DNA of 64,000 nucleotides from G963422445 sp963422445 (GTDB lineage Bacteria; Pseudomonadota; Alphaproteobacteria; Thalassobaculales; Thalassobaculaceae), in assembly GCA_963422445.2 (NCBI GenBank), contig CAXXOV010000001.1, positions 1-64,000 on the forward strand, written 5' to 3'. How positions within the stretch are numbered: position 1 is the first letter of the stretch; every line of letters starts with the position of its first letter. Shown here piece by piece: positions 1 through 9,393 of the stretch. The translations under genes were made by a program, and so were the position numbers. Under the pieces are notes generated by a model. The model searched no databases and was not told the origin of the DNA. It saw nothing but the letters and a program-made list of their open reading frames with translations.

Positions 1-33
1 GACCGGAATCTATCTCTCCGGCCCCTTGTCCGT

Positions 34-210
34 TCATCCTTCTTCCGCTTTCCTCCAACTCCGGCTCTCTGGAACCTCGCGGTCGGGACAGCGCTGGGCC
101 AGGTCGTCAGCGAGCGTCTGCCGCACGGCGTCGAGGTCGATGCCGACTTCGGCGAGCAGCATTCCGCCTCTCGGGGTGACGGGGTCGTAGTCGTGGTACA
201 GGTCGAACAT
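34..210 (-). CDS. hypothetical protein, 58 aa
   Basis: I do not recognise this small acidic protein. The ATG was chosen because a complete AGGAGG ribosome site lies six bases upstream on the minus strand. The only in-frame alternative is a longer Arg-rich read-through with no ribosome site. It has no signal peptide, membrane segment or Cys motif apart from one Cys near the C-terminus. It is the last gene of a minus-strand run (1437-1763, 339-1349, 34-210), 128 bases after the zinc-ribbon gene, so co-transcription is possible. Function unknown. Confidence 0.55.
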   Translation of the reverse strand: MFDLYHDYDPVTPRGGMLLAEVGIDLDAVRQTLADDLAQRCPDREVPESRSWRKAEEG

Positions 211-338
211 TCTGGGCCTCCTGGGTCTGTGCCGCGCCCGGTGCGGGAAGGACCCGCTCCCTCCCGTCCACCGGGCGCTTGCCCGGCATTCGCCGTTCTC
301 CACCTCCAGCATGTCGCGAGCGCCGCCGAGGGAACCGC

Positions 339-1349
339 TCAGGACCAGCCCGTCACCGTCGCGGTGATCGGGGCCTCGCTGACGATCTCGACCTCGTGGA
401 GCGAGAGCTTCGCGAACACCAGACTGGCGGCGGCCTCGGCCTGGGAATCGAACGGGCCGTGCACCGTCCCGGTGTCGATCTCGATGACCGTGAAGGTGGG
501 CTCCCATACCGGAATGCCGCGGAAGTGCGCGGACCGGTCATACGACCGCTTGGCGCACTCGGGGCAGCGGCATGCGCCGTACGCGGGTTGCCCGCAGTCC
601 GTGCAGGCATTGCGGGCGCGGCGCTCGTCATATCGCCGGCGGGCCGCGTCGTTCCTCCCGGCGCTGTCGCGCCGCTCGCCCTCCACGGTCGCGCAGACCC
701 CGCACCGGGACTGGCCGTCGAAGGCGGGCTCGCCGCACGTCACGCACAAGCCGCGCTCGCGAAGCCGGCGATACCGCCCGCGTTCGGCCGCGCGGCGTGC
801 GTCACGGCACCGGCCGCAGACCGTTCCGCCGTCGACGGGAGGCCGGTGGCCGCACCGGGTGCACATGCCGGCATCGAGGCGGGCCTGCCGGCGCCTGGCG
901 CTCGCAGCGCGGGCGGCCTTGCGCTTGGCGCCGGGGTTCCTGCCGCCATAGAGCTCGCCCCGGGCCTTCGCTTCGGAATACCGTGCGCGGTCGGCGGCGC
1001 GGCGCCTTTCGCCGCAACCGGCGCACAGGCGGCGGGCCGGCGCCGCGGGCTCCGTGCCGCATTCCGTGCAGAGCCCGCGCGCGATCCTGTCGGCGATCCG
1101 CCGCCGGTCACGCGCGCGCTCGCTGGCCGGGTTGCGGCGGCGCTTGACCCCCGCGGCCCGCCTCCGAGCGTCGCGGGCGCGCTCCGATGCCCGGCGCTTC
1201 TCGGCGCACACACTGCACAAGGCAAGCCCGTCCTCGGGTCGGCTCTCGCCGCATCGCGGACACAATCCGGCGGCCTTGCGTGCCGCGGTGCGCTTTCTGA
1301 ACCGCGCACGGTCGGCGGCGCGGCCCTGTGCGGGGTCACGGTAGGCCAT
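339..1349 (-). CDS. tandem zinc-ribbon protein (five CxxC...CxxC units), 336 aa
   Basis: The protein carries five zinc-ribbon-like units. Their Cys pairs are at residues 30/33 with 45/48, 94/97 with 109/112, 163/166 with 178/181, 202/205 with 216/219, and 249/252 with 262/265. They are joined by Arg-rich, probably helical linkers with recurring RARY-like segments. A different, Cys-free domain fills residues 275-336. The ATG at 1349 follows a GGAG site. Zinc ribbons plus basic linkers suggest nucleic-acid binding, but this is inference; I know no named family of this layout. A related protein at 23423-24223 keeps the same N-terminus and one ribbon but continues into a DUF2493/SLOG domain. It sits behind the 108-aa gene here just as its relative does at 24 kb. 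Confidence 0.7.
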   Translation of the reverse strand: MAYRDPAQGRAADRARFRKRTAARKAAGLCPRCGESRPEDGLALCSVCAEKRRASERARDARRRAAGVKRRRNPASERARDRRRIADRIARGLCTECGTEPAAPARRLCAGCGERRRAADRARYSEAKARGELYGGRNPGAKRKAARAASARRRQARLDAGMCTRCGHRPPVDGGTVCGRCRDARRAAERGRYRRLRERGLCVTCGEPAFDGQSRCGVCATVEGERRDSAGRNDAARRRYDERRARNACTDCGQPAYGACRCPECAKRSYDRSAHFRGIPVWEPTFTVIEIDTGTVHGPFDSQAEAAASLVFAKLSLHEVEIVSEAPITATVTGWS

Positions 1350-1436
1350 GGTCGGCTCCAGGTCGTGAGAGGGGGATGGGACGCGGCGCACGCCCGTCCG
1401 GCGGCGGGACGGCGGGATGTCCGCACAAGCGCGCTG

Positions 1437-1763
1437 TCAGCCCTTCTGGCGGCGGTCGGCGAATATCCCCAGGCTGCGCCAGCCCCAGAGCTGCACCCCG
1501 CAGTTACGCAGCCTGACCCCCGTCGCGATGATGATCTCGTCGCGGGCGGGCCGCATACTCTCAACGGCCTTCAGCGGCAGGATCGTGCCGCGCGCCCTGC
1601 GCCGCCCCTTCGGCTTCGTCCCGCCGGGCTGGACGGGGACGATCTCGCCGTTGGCGAGCGAGCGGAATCGCTCCACGATGTAGCGGTCGTCTTCGAGACC
1701 GCCGCCGACGAAGTGGGTGAGAAACGTGCGCGCGTCGCCGCGCGGTGCGAATGCCGTGTGCAT
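1437..1763 (-). CDS. conserved hypothetical protein, 108 aa
   Basis: An unnamed basic protein and the first gene of the minus-strand run. The start has an AAGGAG ribosome site. There are no membrane segments. A diverged, broken paralogue lies at 24309-24572 (shared pattern: VERF, PVQP, then EII-TG, then a C-terminal GIF-DRRQ-G). It too lies directly upstream of a zinc-ribbon gene, so the pair is a conserved two-gene unit of this island. The function cannot be read from sequence. The 5' flank (1764-2008) contains no further gene that I can support. Confidence 0.6.
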   Translation of the reverse strand: MHTAFAPRGDARTFLTHFVGGGLEDDRYIVERFRSLANGEIVPVQPGGTKPKGRRRARGTILPLKAVESMRPARDEIIIATGVRLRNCGVQLWGWRSLGIFADRRQKG

Positions 1764-2008
1764 GGCGCCGTGCTCCTTCGACCGGTGGATGGGAACGGCG
1801 GCGGCGCCCCTCCCTCCGGAACGCCAACCGCCGCTCCGCTTCCGGCCGAACCTCTCCTCCCGGCGGCGCGAGGCGTTCCTCGGCGCGCCCGAACGGCGGT
1901 CGTATTGACGCCTATACGGATACGCTGAGGGGGCGCATGATCGCGGCCGGCACTCTCGTCAGACCGGCGACGGCGCGATACAAGGACCGGGGAAACAGCG
2001 CGGCTGGA

Positions 2009-2037
2009 ATGACAAAGACCACACTTGGTGTTATAGA
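2009..2037 (+). promoter_or_regulatory. candidate promoter of toxin-antitoxin module 1
   Basis: ATGACA at 2009-2014 and TATAGA at 2032-2037 are 17 bases apart, about 28 bases before the toxin reading frame. Matches to the consensus are partial (5/6 and 4/6), so this is a position-supported guess. Confidence 0.3.
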
Positions 2038-2064
2038 ATACGGGCGGTCAGCGGCGGGCCTGGA

Positions 2065-2452
2065 TTGCGGACATTCAAGACCAAGGCGTTTTCCCGGTTC
2101 GCCGGTCGCGAGGGAATCGACGATGCCGCGTTGTGCGAGGCCGGGATCGCGTATGTCGTGGCTCGGTCGATGCCGATCTGGGCGGCGGCGTGATCAAGCA
2201 GCGCATCGCCCGCAGGGGCGGTGGCCGGTCCGGCGGGTTCCGCATGATCGTGCTGTTTCGCCGGGGGAGTTGGCGTTCTTCGTCTACGGGTTTGCCAAGA
2301 GCGGGCGGGAGAACCTGCGCCGGGACGAGCTGGAGATGTTCCGCCGGCTGGCCGACGAGTATCTGGCGCTCGACCGGGCGCGCCTCGCGGCGGCGCAGGC
2401 AGTCGGGGCGATAGTCGAGGTGAAATGCGATGACCAGGCAGTACAAGAGTGA
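2065..2452 (+). pseudogene. broken RelE/HigB-type toxin
   Basis: The parts of a RelE-family toxin lie in three frames. The N-terminus (RTFKTKAFSRFAGREG) is read from 2065. The middle (ADLGGGVIKQRIA, then SGGFRMIVLFRRG) is one frame away near 2175-2270. The C-terminus (FFVYGFAKSGRENLRRDELE) is read in a further frame near 2275-2452. At least two indels therefore disrupt it. The last bases overlap the start of the XRE antitoxin (2430), the toxin-first order usual for this family. A toxin lost with its antitoxin kept is a common way such modules decay. Confidence 0.75.
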
Positions 2453-2747
2453 AGCGCTGGCGGCCGCGCACGAGGCGGCGCTCGGACTCGCCGAGGCCGA
2501 TCTGATGTCGAAGCGGACCATGCGGGCGTTCGACGAGATGTGCCTGACGCCGGTCGAGGAGATGGCGCCCGAGGACATCCGCGCGCTTCGGCTGCGCGAG
2601 AACGCGAGCCAAGCCGTGTTCGCCCGTCACCTCAACGTAACGACCGGGCTGGTGAGCCAGTGGGAGCGCGGCGAGAAGCGTCCGCGGGGTGCATCGCTGA
2701 AGCTGCTGACGCTGGTGGCGAAGAACGGCTTGGGCGCGGTCGCGTGA
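2430..2747 (+). CDS. XRE-family antitoxin / HTH regulator, 105 aa
   Basis: A NadS/HigA-like helix-turn-helix antitoxin. Residues 50-105 hold the XRE domain, with the typical LRLREN-SQ-FA-LNV-TGLVSQWERGEKRP pattern in which the recognition helix precedes WERG. The N-terminal half would contact the partner toxin. It overlaps the disrupted toxin by 23 bases. With the toxin broken it may persist as a repressor of the module promoter or as an anti-addiction factor; that is inference. It is followed after 67 bases by the Type ISP-like gene. Confidence 0.85.
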   Translation: MTRQYKSEALAAAHEAALGLAEADLMSKRTMRAFDEMCLTPVEEMAPEDIRALRLRENASQAVFARHLNVTTGLVSQWERGEKRPRGASLKLLTLVAKNGLGAVA

Positions 2748-2814
2748 TCGCGCGCGTTTTCACTCCCTCGGGCCGCAAGGCCGGAGCGGGCGAGTCGAGC
2801 GCGGTGTCCCCGCA

Positions 2815-5800
2815 ATGACGGCAGCTCAAATGAACCTCGACCTCGCGGGGAGGCCGAGCGCGCGCGTCATCCTCGAGCGCATCCGCGAGGAGAGCCGCGA
2901 CGAGGCCGAGAAGGGGCGCTGGTTCGAACAGTTGTTCATGCGGGTCGCGCTTCAGGAACCGGAATTCGAGCTCGACGGGATCTGGCGCTGGCCCGACTGG
3001 CCCGAGCGCGAGGCGTTGACCGGGCTCGACGGACGCGACATCGGGATCGATCTGGTGGCGCGCCGAACCTCGGGCGAGTGGGTCGCCATCCAGTGCAAAT
3101 GCCATGACGGCCGGCATGTGCTCGGCAAGGGCGGCATCGACAAGTTTCTGGGCGGCTCCCAACAGGCGGTCTTCCGCCTGCGATGGATCGTGGCGACATG
3201 CAGGTGGGGGCCGAACGCGGAGCGCGCGATCCGGAACGCCAATCCCGAGATCAAGCAGATCGACTTCAGGCAGCACCTTAACGTTCAGGTCGAGGAACAG
3301 GATGCGAAGCGCCCGGTGCAGGAGCCATGGCCGCTTCAGGCCGACGCGATCGAGGACGCCATCACCGGGTTTGCCAACCACGACCGGGGCCGCCTCGTCA
3401 TGGCGTGCGGCACCGGCAAGACGTTCACGTCTCTTCGTATCGCCGAGCAGATCGTCGGTGACGGGCAGCGCATTCTCTTCGCCGCACCGACCATCGCGTT
3501 GGTTTCGCAGGCGCGACGCGAATGGCTACGGCAGACGACGCGCCGTCTGGAATGCATCGTCGTGTGTTCCGACCCGACGGCCGGGGGACGCAACGAGAAC
3601 GAGGACATCCGGGTCTCCGAGCTTGAGTGCCCGGTGACGACCGACCCGGTTGAAATCGCACAATCGCTCGGCGGCAACGGCGACGCGGGGACCCGTGTCG
3701 TATTCTGCACCTACCATTCCCTGGGGCGGGTGACCGAAGCCCAGGCGCTGCATGGCGCACCAGCGTTCGATCTGGCCATCGCCGACGAGGCGCATCGCAC
3801 GACCGGAGCGGTACTGGAGGGCCGCAGGCCGAGTGGCGGCCGAAAGGTCGATTTTCAGGAATTCCACGACGACGCGCGGCTGCGTGCCCGCAAGCGCCTC
3901 TACATGACGGCCACGCCGCGGCTCTACACCGAGCGGTCCAGGAGCAAGCTCGCCGAACAGGGGGTCGCCGTCGTCGACATGGGCGACTACGAGGTCTACG
4001 GGCCGGAGCTTCACCGGCTTCCGTTCGCCAAGGCGGTGGACCACCAGATGCTCTCCGACTACCGGGTGATCGTTCTCGGGGTCAGCGAGGGAAGCGTGAC
4101 GCCGGGCTTGCGGCGGCGGCTGGAAGGGCTCGACCGATCGCCGACGCGCAAGCAGTCCCCGACCACCAACGACATGACGCGCGTGCTCGGCGTTTCCCTG
4201 GCGGTGAACGGGGTGACGGAGGGGAAGTCGCTGGAGCAGCCCGGCCAGCTACCTCGCACCATGGCGTTCGCGAACAGCATCCTGCGCTCGAAGTGGTACG
4301 CGGAAGCGCTCATGGAGAGCGAGGTCCTGAGGGCCACCACGCGGCAGATGCAGGCGGGCCGGGCGATGAAGGTCGTTGCCCGGCACCTCGATGCGTCTGC
4401 GAGCGCGCTTCAACGCAACCAGGAACTGCGGGCGCTTGCCCATGCCGTCGCCGACGGGGAATGCCGGGTGGTCTGCAACGTCAAGCTTTTCACCGAGGGC
4501 GTGGATGTTCCGTCGCTCGACGCCGTTGCCTTCCTCGATCCCCGGGACAGCCAGGTCGATGTCGTCCAGGCGGTCGGGCGCGTCATGAGAAAGGCGCTGG
4601 GCAAGCGCTTCGGCTACATCATCATTCCTGTCGTAGTCGAACCGGGCCAGGATGTCGCGGCGGCGCTTGAGCGCGGCACGGAAGGCTACAGGACCGTCGG
4701 GCGGGTGCTGCGGGCGCTCCAGGCCCATGACGGGCGCCTCGCGGAGTCTCCTGCCAACTTCATCAAGGTCTATGAACAGGCCACGGCGAACGCTCCGGGA
4801 GATTCGGGCGGCGGCACGGCCCACGAAACCGGGGGCGAGCATATCCAGCGCGAACTCGACCTGAAGGAAGCCGAGCAGGGGATTTACGCGCATGTCGCGG
4901 CAGCGTCGGGACTTGGCAAGCCCGGCCAGCTTGTCGCCGATGAAATCGCTGACGCGGTCCGGCGCGCCAGCACGGTGCTCCAGGACGAAGAAATGGAAGG
5001 TCCGCTGGCGGCAGCTCTCGACCTCGCGCCGGAAGACGATGGCGGCGCGAAGGGGATATGCACGGTCGCCGCGCTCATGCTCTGCAACGCCTGTCTCCTC
5101 CAGCGCCGCCTGCGCGACGAGCCGGAAATGCGGACCATCGTGCGGCTCGACAAGGTTGCGGGGGCGAGACACCCCCAGGAGGTTCTCGAAGTCGCGTGGG
5201 AGTCGATCCTCGAAAAGGACTACGCGCCCGTGTTCCGTCCCGCGCTCGCGGTGCTCGGAGCGTTGCCTGAAGGCCAGGCGATCGACGACGCCATCCGCAT
5301 GGTGGCGGAGTGCGCCAACCGCGTCGCCGATTCCCTGAGCGATCTCGGCTACGACCACGCGGGGCCGCTCTACCACCGCATCCTCGGCTCGGCGAAGAGC
5401 GACGGGGCGTTCTATACGAACAACCTGTCGGCGGTGATGCTGGCGCGGCTTGCGTTCGGGGTCGATTTCACTGACTGGTCGGACTCGGAATCGGTCGCGA
5501 GACTCCGGATCATCGACCCCGCGTGCGGGACCGGGACGCTGCTCATGGCGGCGCTCCAGACCATCAAGGCGCGGGTTGGCGATGCGAGGGAGATGAACAA
5601 CGGGGATCGAAAGGCCCTGCACAAGCGGCTCGTGGAGGATGTGCTCTGCGGCCTCGATATCAACCAGCACGGTGTTCAGCTCGCGGCATGCAACATGACC
5701 TTGGGCGCCCCGACCGTCGACTACGCGCGCATGAACCTCGCCACCATGCCTCATGGTCCGCGGGGCGACGACTCGCCGAAGGCGGGATCGCTGGAAATCC

Positions 5801-7245
5801 TCACCGCAGCCGGCGACGCGCTGGATTTGCACTCGATGACGTCGGCACGACGGTCGCTCGAATCCCTCGACGCGGCGCAGGTCAGCGAGAGCGAACGGAT
5901 CCGGTTTCCCTTGCACGATCTCGACGCGGTGATCATGAACGCGCCGTTTACCGACAACCGGAAGCGAAGCCGGAAATTCGGCGCCGTGGCCATCAAGGCC
6001 ATGCAGCGGCACGAACTCGACATCCGGGACCGGCTCCTGGCGCGCGATCCGGCAGCGGGGCGGGTCATCACGACCAACAGCGTCCGAACGTTCTTCACGC
6101 CGCTCGCAGACCAGCTTCTGCGAACCGACCGGGGCGTGCTGGCCAAGGTGATTCCGGCCACCGCCTGCACCGGGGCATCGGGTGTCGATGAACGCCGCTT
6201 TCTCGCAGAGCGCTTCCACGTCGAACGGATCGTGACGACGCACGATCCGAGACGGATCAACTTTTCGGAGAACACCAGCATTCACGAATGCTTGCTGGTC
6301 TGCCGACGCCGCCCGCAAGGCGACCGCCCGCCGACGGAGTTCGTGTCGCTCCGCGTCATGCCGGATAGCGCCGAAGAAGCGATAGAGGCGGCGGATGCCC
6401 TCCTTTCCGGCAACCCCGGCCGCTGGGGCAATGTTCACCACTGGCCCGCAGACCGCGTGTGCGACGGGAACTGGACTCCGGTTCAGTGGTTCGACGGTGC
6501 GCTCGCGCAAGCGGCATGGGAAGTGGAGAGCAATGCGCTGTTGGAACCCGCTGGGCTCCATCATGCGATTGGTCCAGACGGCCGAAGCGTACAAGACGCC
6601 TACGAGATCGGCGAGCCGGATGGTTCTGGAGCGATACCCGGATTTCATTCAGTGAGCGGCGACTTGCGACGTACCATGTTGGGCGAGCCCGATGTTTGGT
6701 ATGTCCCGAGACGTCGCCCAAGGCGAAACATGGACCGCTGGATCGAGCTGAGCCGAACGCAGCGAAGCCATCTCCTGGTTCCCATGCGCCTCGATACGGT
6801 GAGCGGGAGATTGACGGGCGTATGGACGGCGCAACCCTCGTTCGGATGGTGGGTGCCCATCGCGGTACCCGACGAAGACAGACAGAAGGCGCTTGCCGTC
6901 TGGTGGAACTCGACGCCCGTGCGGCTGATGCTGCTCAATCGCCGGGCGCAGAAGTTGACTTACCCGACATGGCAGCTCGCGCACCTTCGGGAAATCCGGA
7001 TTCCGAGGCCGGACAGCCCCGCTTGGGCATCCCTGCGGACCGCCTTCGATCAGGTCTGCGACAGGGAACTGCTCCCAATGAGGCAGGCCGAGGAATGTGG
7101 TGCCCGGAGAGTAATCGACGAAGCGGCGGCATTGGCGCTCGGTATCGCTCTCGATACCATCGCGGACTGGAGAAGGCGCTTGGCCATGGAGCCGACAATC
7201 ACCAATACGCGCGCCACGGTACCCGGGAGCGAAGAGGCATCCTGA
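2815..7245 (+). CDS. Type ISP-like single-chain restriction-modification enzyme (nuclease-helicase-N6 methyltransferase), 1476 aa
   Basis: One polypeptide should cut, translocate on and methylate DNA. In order: an Mrr-like PD-(D/E)XK domain (DIGID at 75-79, QCK at 93-95), a superfamily-2 helicase (Walker A ACGTGKT at 197-203, DEAH at 324-327, MTATP near 364, a QAVGRVMRK motif VI near 590), a connecting region, a class-I methyltransferase (motif I DPACGTGT at 901; motif IV NAPF at 1042 in place of the usual NPPF or NPPY), and a C-terminal target-recognition region. This order and length match Type ISP enzymes such as LlaGI/LlaBIII. It starts the module-1 operon, 46 bases before the GHKL gene. 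NAPF instead of NPPF at the catalytic motif is unusual and could weaken methylation. Confidence 0.82.
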   Translation: MTAAQMNLDLAGRPSARVILERIREESRDEAEKGRWFEQLFMRVALQEPEFELDGIWRWPDWPEREALTGLDGRDIGIDLVARRTSGEWVAIQCKCHDGRHVLGKGGIDKFLGGSQQAVFRLRWIVATCRWGPNAERAIRNANPEIKQIDFRQHLNVQVEEQDAKRPVQEPWPLQADAIEDAITGFANHDRGRLVMACGTGKTFTSLRIAEQIVGDGQRILFAAPTIALVSQARREWLRQTTRRLECIVVCSDPTAGGRNENEDIRVSELECPVTTDPVEIAQSLGGNGDAGTRVVFCTYHSLGRVTEAQALHGAPAFDLAIADEAHRTTGAVLEGRRPSGGRKVDFQEFHDDARLRARKRLYMTATPRLYTERSRSKLAEQGVAVVDMGDYEVYGPELHRLPFAKAVDHQMLSDYRVIVLGVSEGSVTPGLRRRLEGLDRSPTRKQSPTTNDMTRVLGVSLAVNGVTEGKSLEQPGQLPRTMAFANSILRSKWYAEALMESEVLRATTRQMQAGRAMKVVARHLDASASALQRNQELRALAHAVADGECRVVCNVKLFTEGVDVPSLDAVAFLDPRDSQVDVVQAVGRVMRKALGKRFGYIIIPVVVEPGQDVAAALERGTEGYRTVGRVLRALQAHDGRLAESPANFIKVYEQATANAPGDSGGGTAHETGGEHIQRELDLKEAEQGIYAHVAAASGLGKPGQLVADEIADAVRRASTVLQDEEMEGPLAAALDLAPEDDGGAKGICTVAALMLCNACLLQRRLRDEPEMRTIVRLDKVAGARHPQEVLEVAWESILEKDYAPVFRPALAVLGALPEGQAIDDAIRMVAECANRVADSLSDLGYDHAGPLYHRILGSAKSDGAFYTNNLSAVMLARLAFGVDFTDWSDSESVARLRIIDPACGTGTLLMAALQTIKARVGDAREMNNGDRKALHKRLVEDVLCGLDINQHGVQLAACNMTLGAPTVDYARMNLATMPHGPRGDDSPKAGSLEILTAAGDALDLHSMTSARRSLESLDAAQVSESERIRFPLHDLDAVIMNAPFTDNRKRSRKFGAVAIKAMQRHELDIRDRLLARDPAAGRVITTNSVRTFFTPLADQLLRTDRGVLAKVIPATACTGASGVDERRFLAERFHVERIVTTHDPRRINFSENTSIHECLLVCRRRPQGDRPPTEFVSLRVMPDSAEEAIEAADALLSGNPGRWGNVHHWPADRVCDGNWTPVQWFDGALAQAAWEVESNALLEPAGLHHAIGPDGRSVQDAYEIGEPDGSGAIPGFHSVSGDLRRTMLGEPDVWYVPRRRPRRNMDRWIELSRTQRSHLLVPMRLDTVSGRLTGVWTAQPSFGWWVPIAVPDEDRQKALAVWWNSTPVRLMLLNRRAQKLTYPTWQLAHLREIRIPRPDSPAWASLRTAFDQVCDRELLPMRQAEECGARRVIDEAAALALGIALDTIADWRRRLAMEPTITNTRATVPGSEEAS

Positions 7246-7291
7246 GCATGGCCCTGAACGCGAAGCACACGGATTTCCAAGGGGCTTGAGC

Positions 7292-9388
7292 ATGTCTGTC
7301 GAATACTCGATGAGAATTTCCCGGCTTACCGTCGACAAGTTGGGGGTCAAGCTCTACGACAAGGTGTCCGCCGTCATCGCCGAACTCATCGCGAACGCCT
7401 ACGATGCCGATGCCACACATGTGACGGTTCGAGCGCCGATGGGGCAGTTTCTGGCGACTCGGGCCGGAGGCACCGTGGCGGACAAGGGCTTCAGCATCGA
7501 AGTCGACGACGACGGCATCGGCATGACGCCTCAGCAGGTACAGGACTTCTTTCTCGTCGTCGGTTCCGAGCGGCGGAACGACACCAGCCGAGGCGACCGT
7601 TCGCCCCGCTACAGACGTAAGGTCATGGGCCGCAAGGGCGTCGGAAAGCTGGCGCCCTTCGGTATCTGCAAGACCATCGAGGTGATCAGTGCCGGCGGAG
7701 ATTTCATCGACGGCGGGGGTGCGACCCCGGGCGCCACGGGTTACCTCACGTCCCACATCGTCCTCTACTACGATGGCATCACGGCGCTCGATGATGAGCC
7801 CGACGAACGCTACAAGCCGGTCGTGGGCGACCGCGATGAGTCTTACTCCCCGAAGTCGGGGACTCGAATCATCCTGAAGGACTTCAGCCACCGGAGGGTC
7901 CCCGAGCTCAATGTCCTCGGCCGCCAGCTCGCCCAACGCTTTGGTATCCCGTCGACGGACTGGAATGTCCAGCTTCTGGACAACACGAAATCCACTCCGT
8001 CACCGGTGACGGTCGGCACCTTCGACATTCAGACGATGCCGAACACGAAGCTCACGTTTGGGCAGAATGGAACTGTACTCAACCCCGACGGTGCTCCTGC
8101 GATGGACCAGTCGGCCGGATTCGAACATGAGGGCATATTTCGCCCCATCACAGGCTGGATGGCGTACTCGAAGGCTCCCTACAAGGACGAGCTCATGGCT
8201 GGGGTGAGAATCTACTGCCGCGGCAAGATCGCCGCCCAGACGTCCATCTTCAACCAGCGGGCCGGCTTTACCGGCGAGCACAACATCCGCTCCTATCTCG
8301 TCGGCGAGCTCCACGCCGACTGGCTCGACGAAGAAGAAGACCTCATCCAAACCGATCGACGGGACATCCTCTGGTCGGACGAACTCGCTGCCGCCTTCCA
8401 AGCTTGGGGCCAGAGAATCGTCAAGAAGATCGGCACCCTGTCGCGGGAGCCCATGCGGAGAGCGACTTTGGATCTGTTCCTCGAGACGGGCGATGTCGAC
8501 GCTCGCATCCAGAACGCCTATCCGACCGAAGAGCAACAAGACATTCGCAAAAGCGCGAAAGAGGTCGCCGAATCCTTCGGTCGCACGATCAGCCGAGGGG
8601 ATGTCGAAGATGCCAGCGTCGTGAACGAACTGGTCGATCTGAGCATCACCCTCGCGCCCCACATCACGCTCAACGCCAAGATGAAGGAAGCGGTCGCCAG
8701 CGCCGACACGCCGCTCTCTGTCCTAGCTTCGTTCCTGCGTACGGCGCGATTGGCCGAACTGTCCTCGTTCGGCAGAATCGCGGAAGACCGCCTCAAGGTC
8801 ATCGACCGCCTCGAAATTCTGAAGGACGCCGACGACACCGACGAGAACGATCTTCAGCGGCTGATCACTGACGCTCCCTGGTTGATCAACCCTGAATGGG
8901 CGCCGGTGACCGAAAACCAAACCTTCGCGAGTTTGCGCCGGGAGTTCGAGAAGTACTACAACGACAAGACCGGCCAGTCCATTTCGTTGTCCGATTTCCA
9001 GAAGACGGGCAAACGGCCGGACTTCGTCTTGTCCAATCAGGAAGGCACGGTGCAGATCATCGAGATCAAGAAGCCGGGCCATAGACTGTCGAACCCGGAA
9101 ATGGACAGGATCGTCACCTACTACGAGAACATGGAGGCGTTCCTTGACGACCCTGGGCATACCGCGTTTCGCATGCACTTCGCCGACTTCCATGTCACCG
9201 TGGTCTGCGACAGGCTCGGTTTGAGCGGTTCTCCGCGCGCCGCCTTTGATGGTTATCGTGACAAAGGCAGACTGACGCGCATGGACTGGGCGGCGTTTCT
9301 CCTGAAATCGGAACAAGTGCACCAAGATTTTCTCAGCGAGGCCCAGCGTCAGCGTGCCGCCGGACCAGCGGTTCCCGACGGCCATTGA
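7292..9388 (+). CDS. MORC-type GHKL ATPase with C-terminal nuclease-like domain, 698 aa
   Basis: The N-terminal 200 residues are a GHKL/HSP90-type ATPase: ELIANAYDAD (31-40) is the N box, DDDGIGM (72-78) the G1 box, and GRKGVGKL (113-120) the glycine lid. The middle resembles the S5-like transducer of MutL/MORC proteins. Near the C-terminus, PDF-x11-IIEIKKP (about 576-595) fits a PD-(D/E)XK nuclease core. Prokaryotic MORC-like ATPases encoded beside DNA methyltransferases are described in restriction contexts (Iyer, Abhiman and Aravind 2008). It is sandwiched between the ISP-like enzyme and a C5 methyltransferase whose start nearly abuts its stop. The ATG at 7292 follows AGGGG; a TTG six bases upstream is the alternative. 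Confidence 0.8.
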   Translation: MSVEYSMRISRLTVDKLGVKLYDKVSAVIAELIANAYDADATHVTVRAPMGQFLATRAGGTVADKGFSIEVDDDGIGMTPQQVQDFFLVVGSERRNDTSRGDRSPRYRRKVMGRKGVGKLAPFGICKTIEVISAGGDFIDGGGATPGATGYLTSHIVLYYDGITALDDEPDERYKPVVGDRDESYSPKSGTRIILKDFSHRRVPELNVLGRQLAQRFGIPSTDWNVQLLDNTKSTPSPVTVGTFDIQTMPNTKLTFGQNGTVLNPDGAPAMDQSAGFEHEGIFRPITGWMAYSKAPYKDELMAGVRIYCRGKIAAQTSIFNQRAGFTGEHNIRSYLVGELHADWLDEEEDLIQTDRRDILWSDELAAAFQAWGQRIVKKIGTLSREPMRRATLDLFLETGDVDARIQNAYPTEEQQDIRKSAKEVAESFGRTISRGDVEDASVVNELVDLSITLAPHITLNAKMKEAVASADTPLSVLASFLRTARLAELSSFGRIAEDRLKVIDRLEILKDADDTDENDLQRLITDAPWLINPEWAPVTENQTFASLRREFEKYYNDKTGQSISLSDFQKTGKRPDFVLSNQEGTVQIIEIKKPGHRLSNPEMDRIVTYYENMEAFLDDPGHTAFRMHFADFHVTVVCDRLGLSGSPRAAFDGYRDKGRLTRMDWAAFLLKSEQVHQDFLSEAQRQRAAGPAVPDGH

Positions 9389-9393
9389 CGAAC

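Noticed and set aside
279..1928. Long plus-strand frame of 549 codons opposite the zinc-ribbon gene
   Set aside because: It is Ala/Gly/Pro/Arg-rich with no motifs or ribosome site; the opposite strand has ordered Cys repeats and good starts. It is a GC-rich shadow.
4249..6648. Minus-strand frame of 799 codons
   Set aside because: It is antisense to the clear helicase-methyltransferase gene and has no domain pattern.
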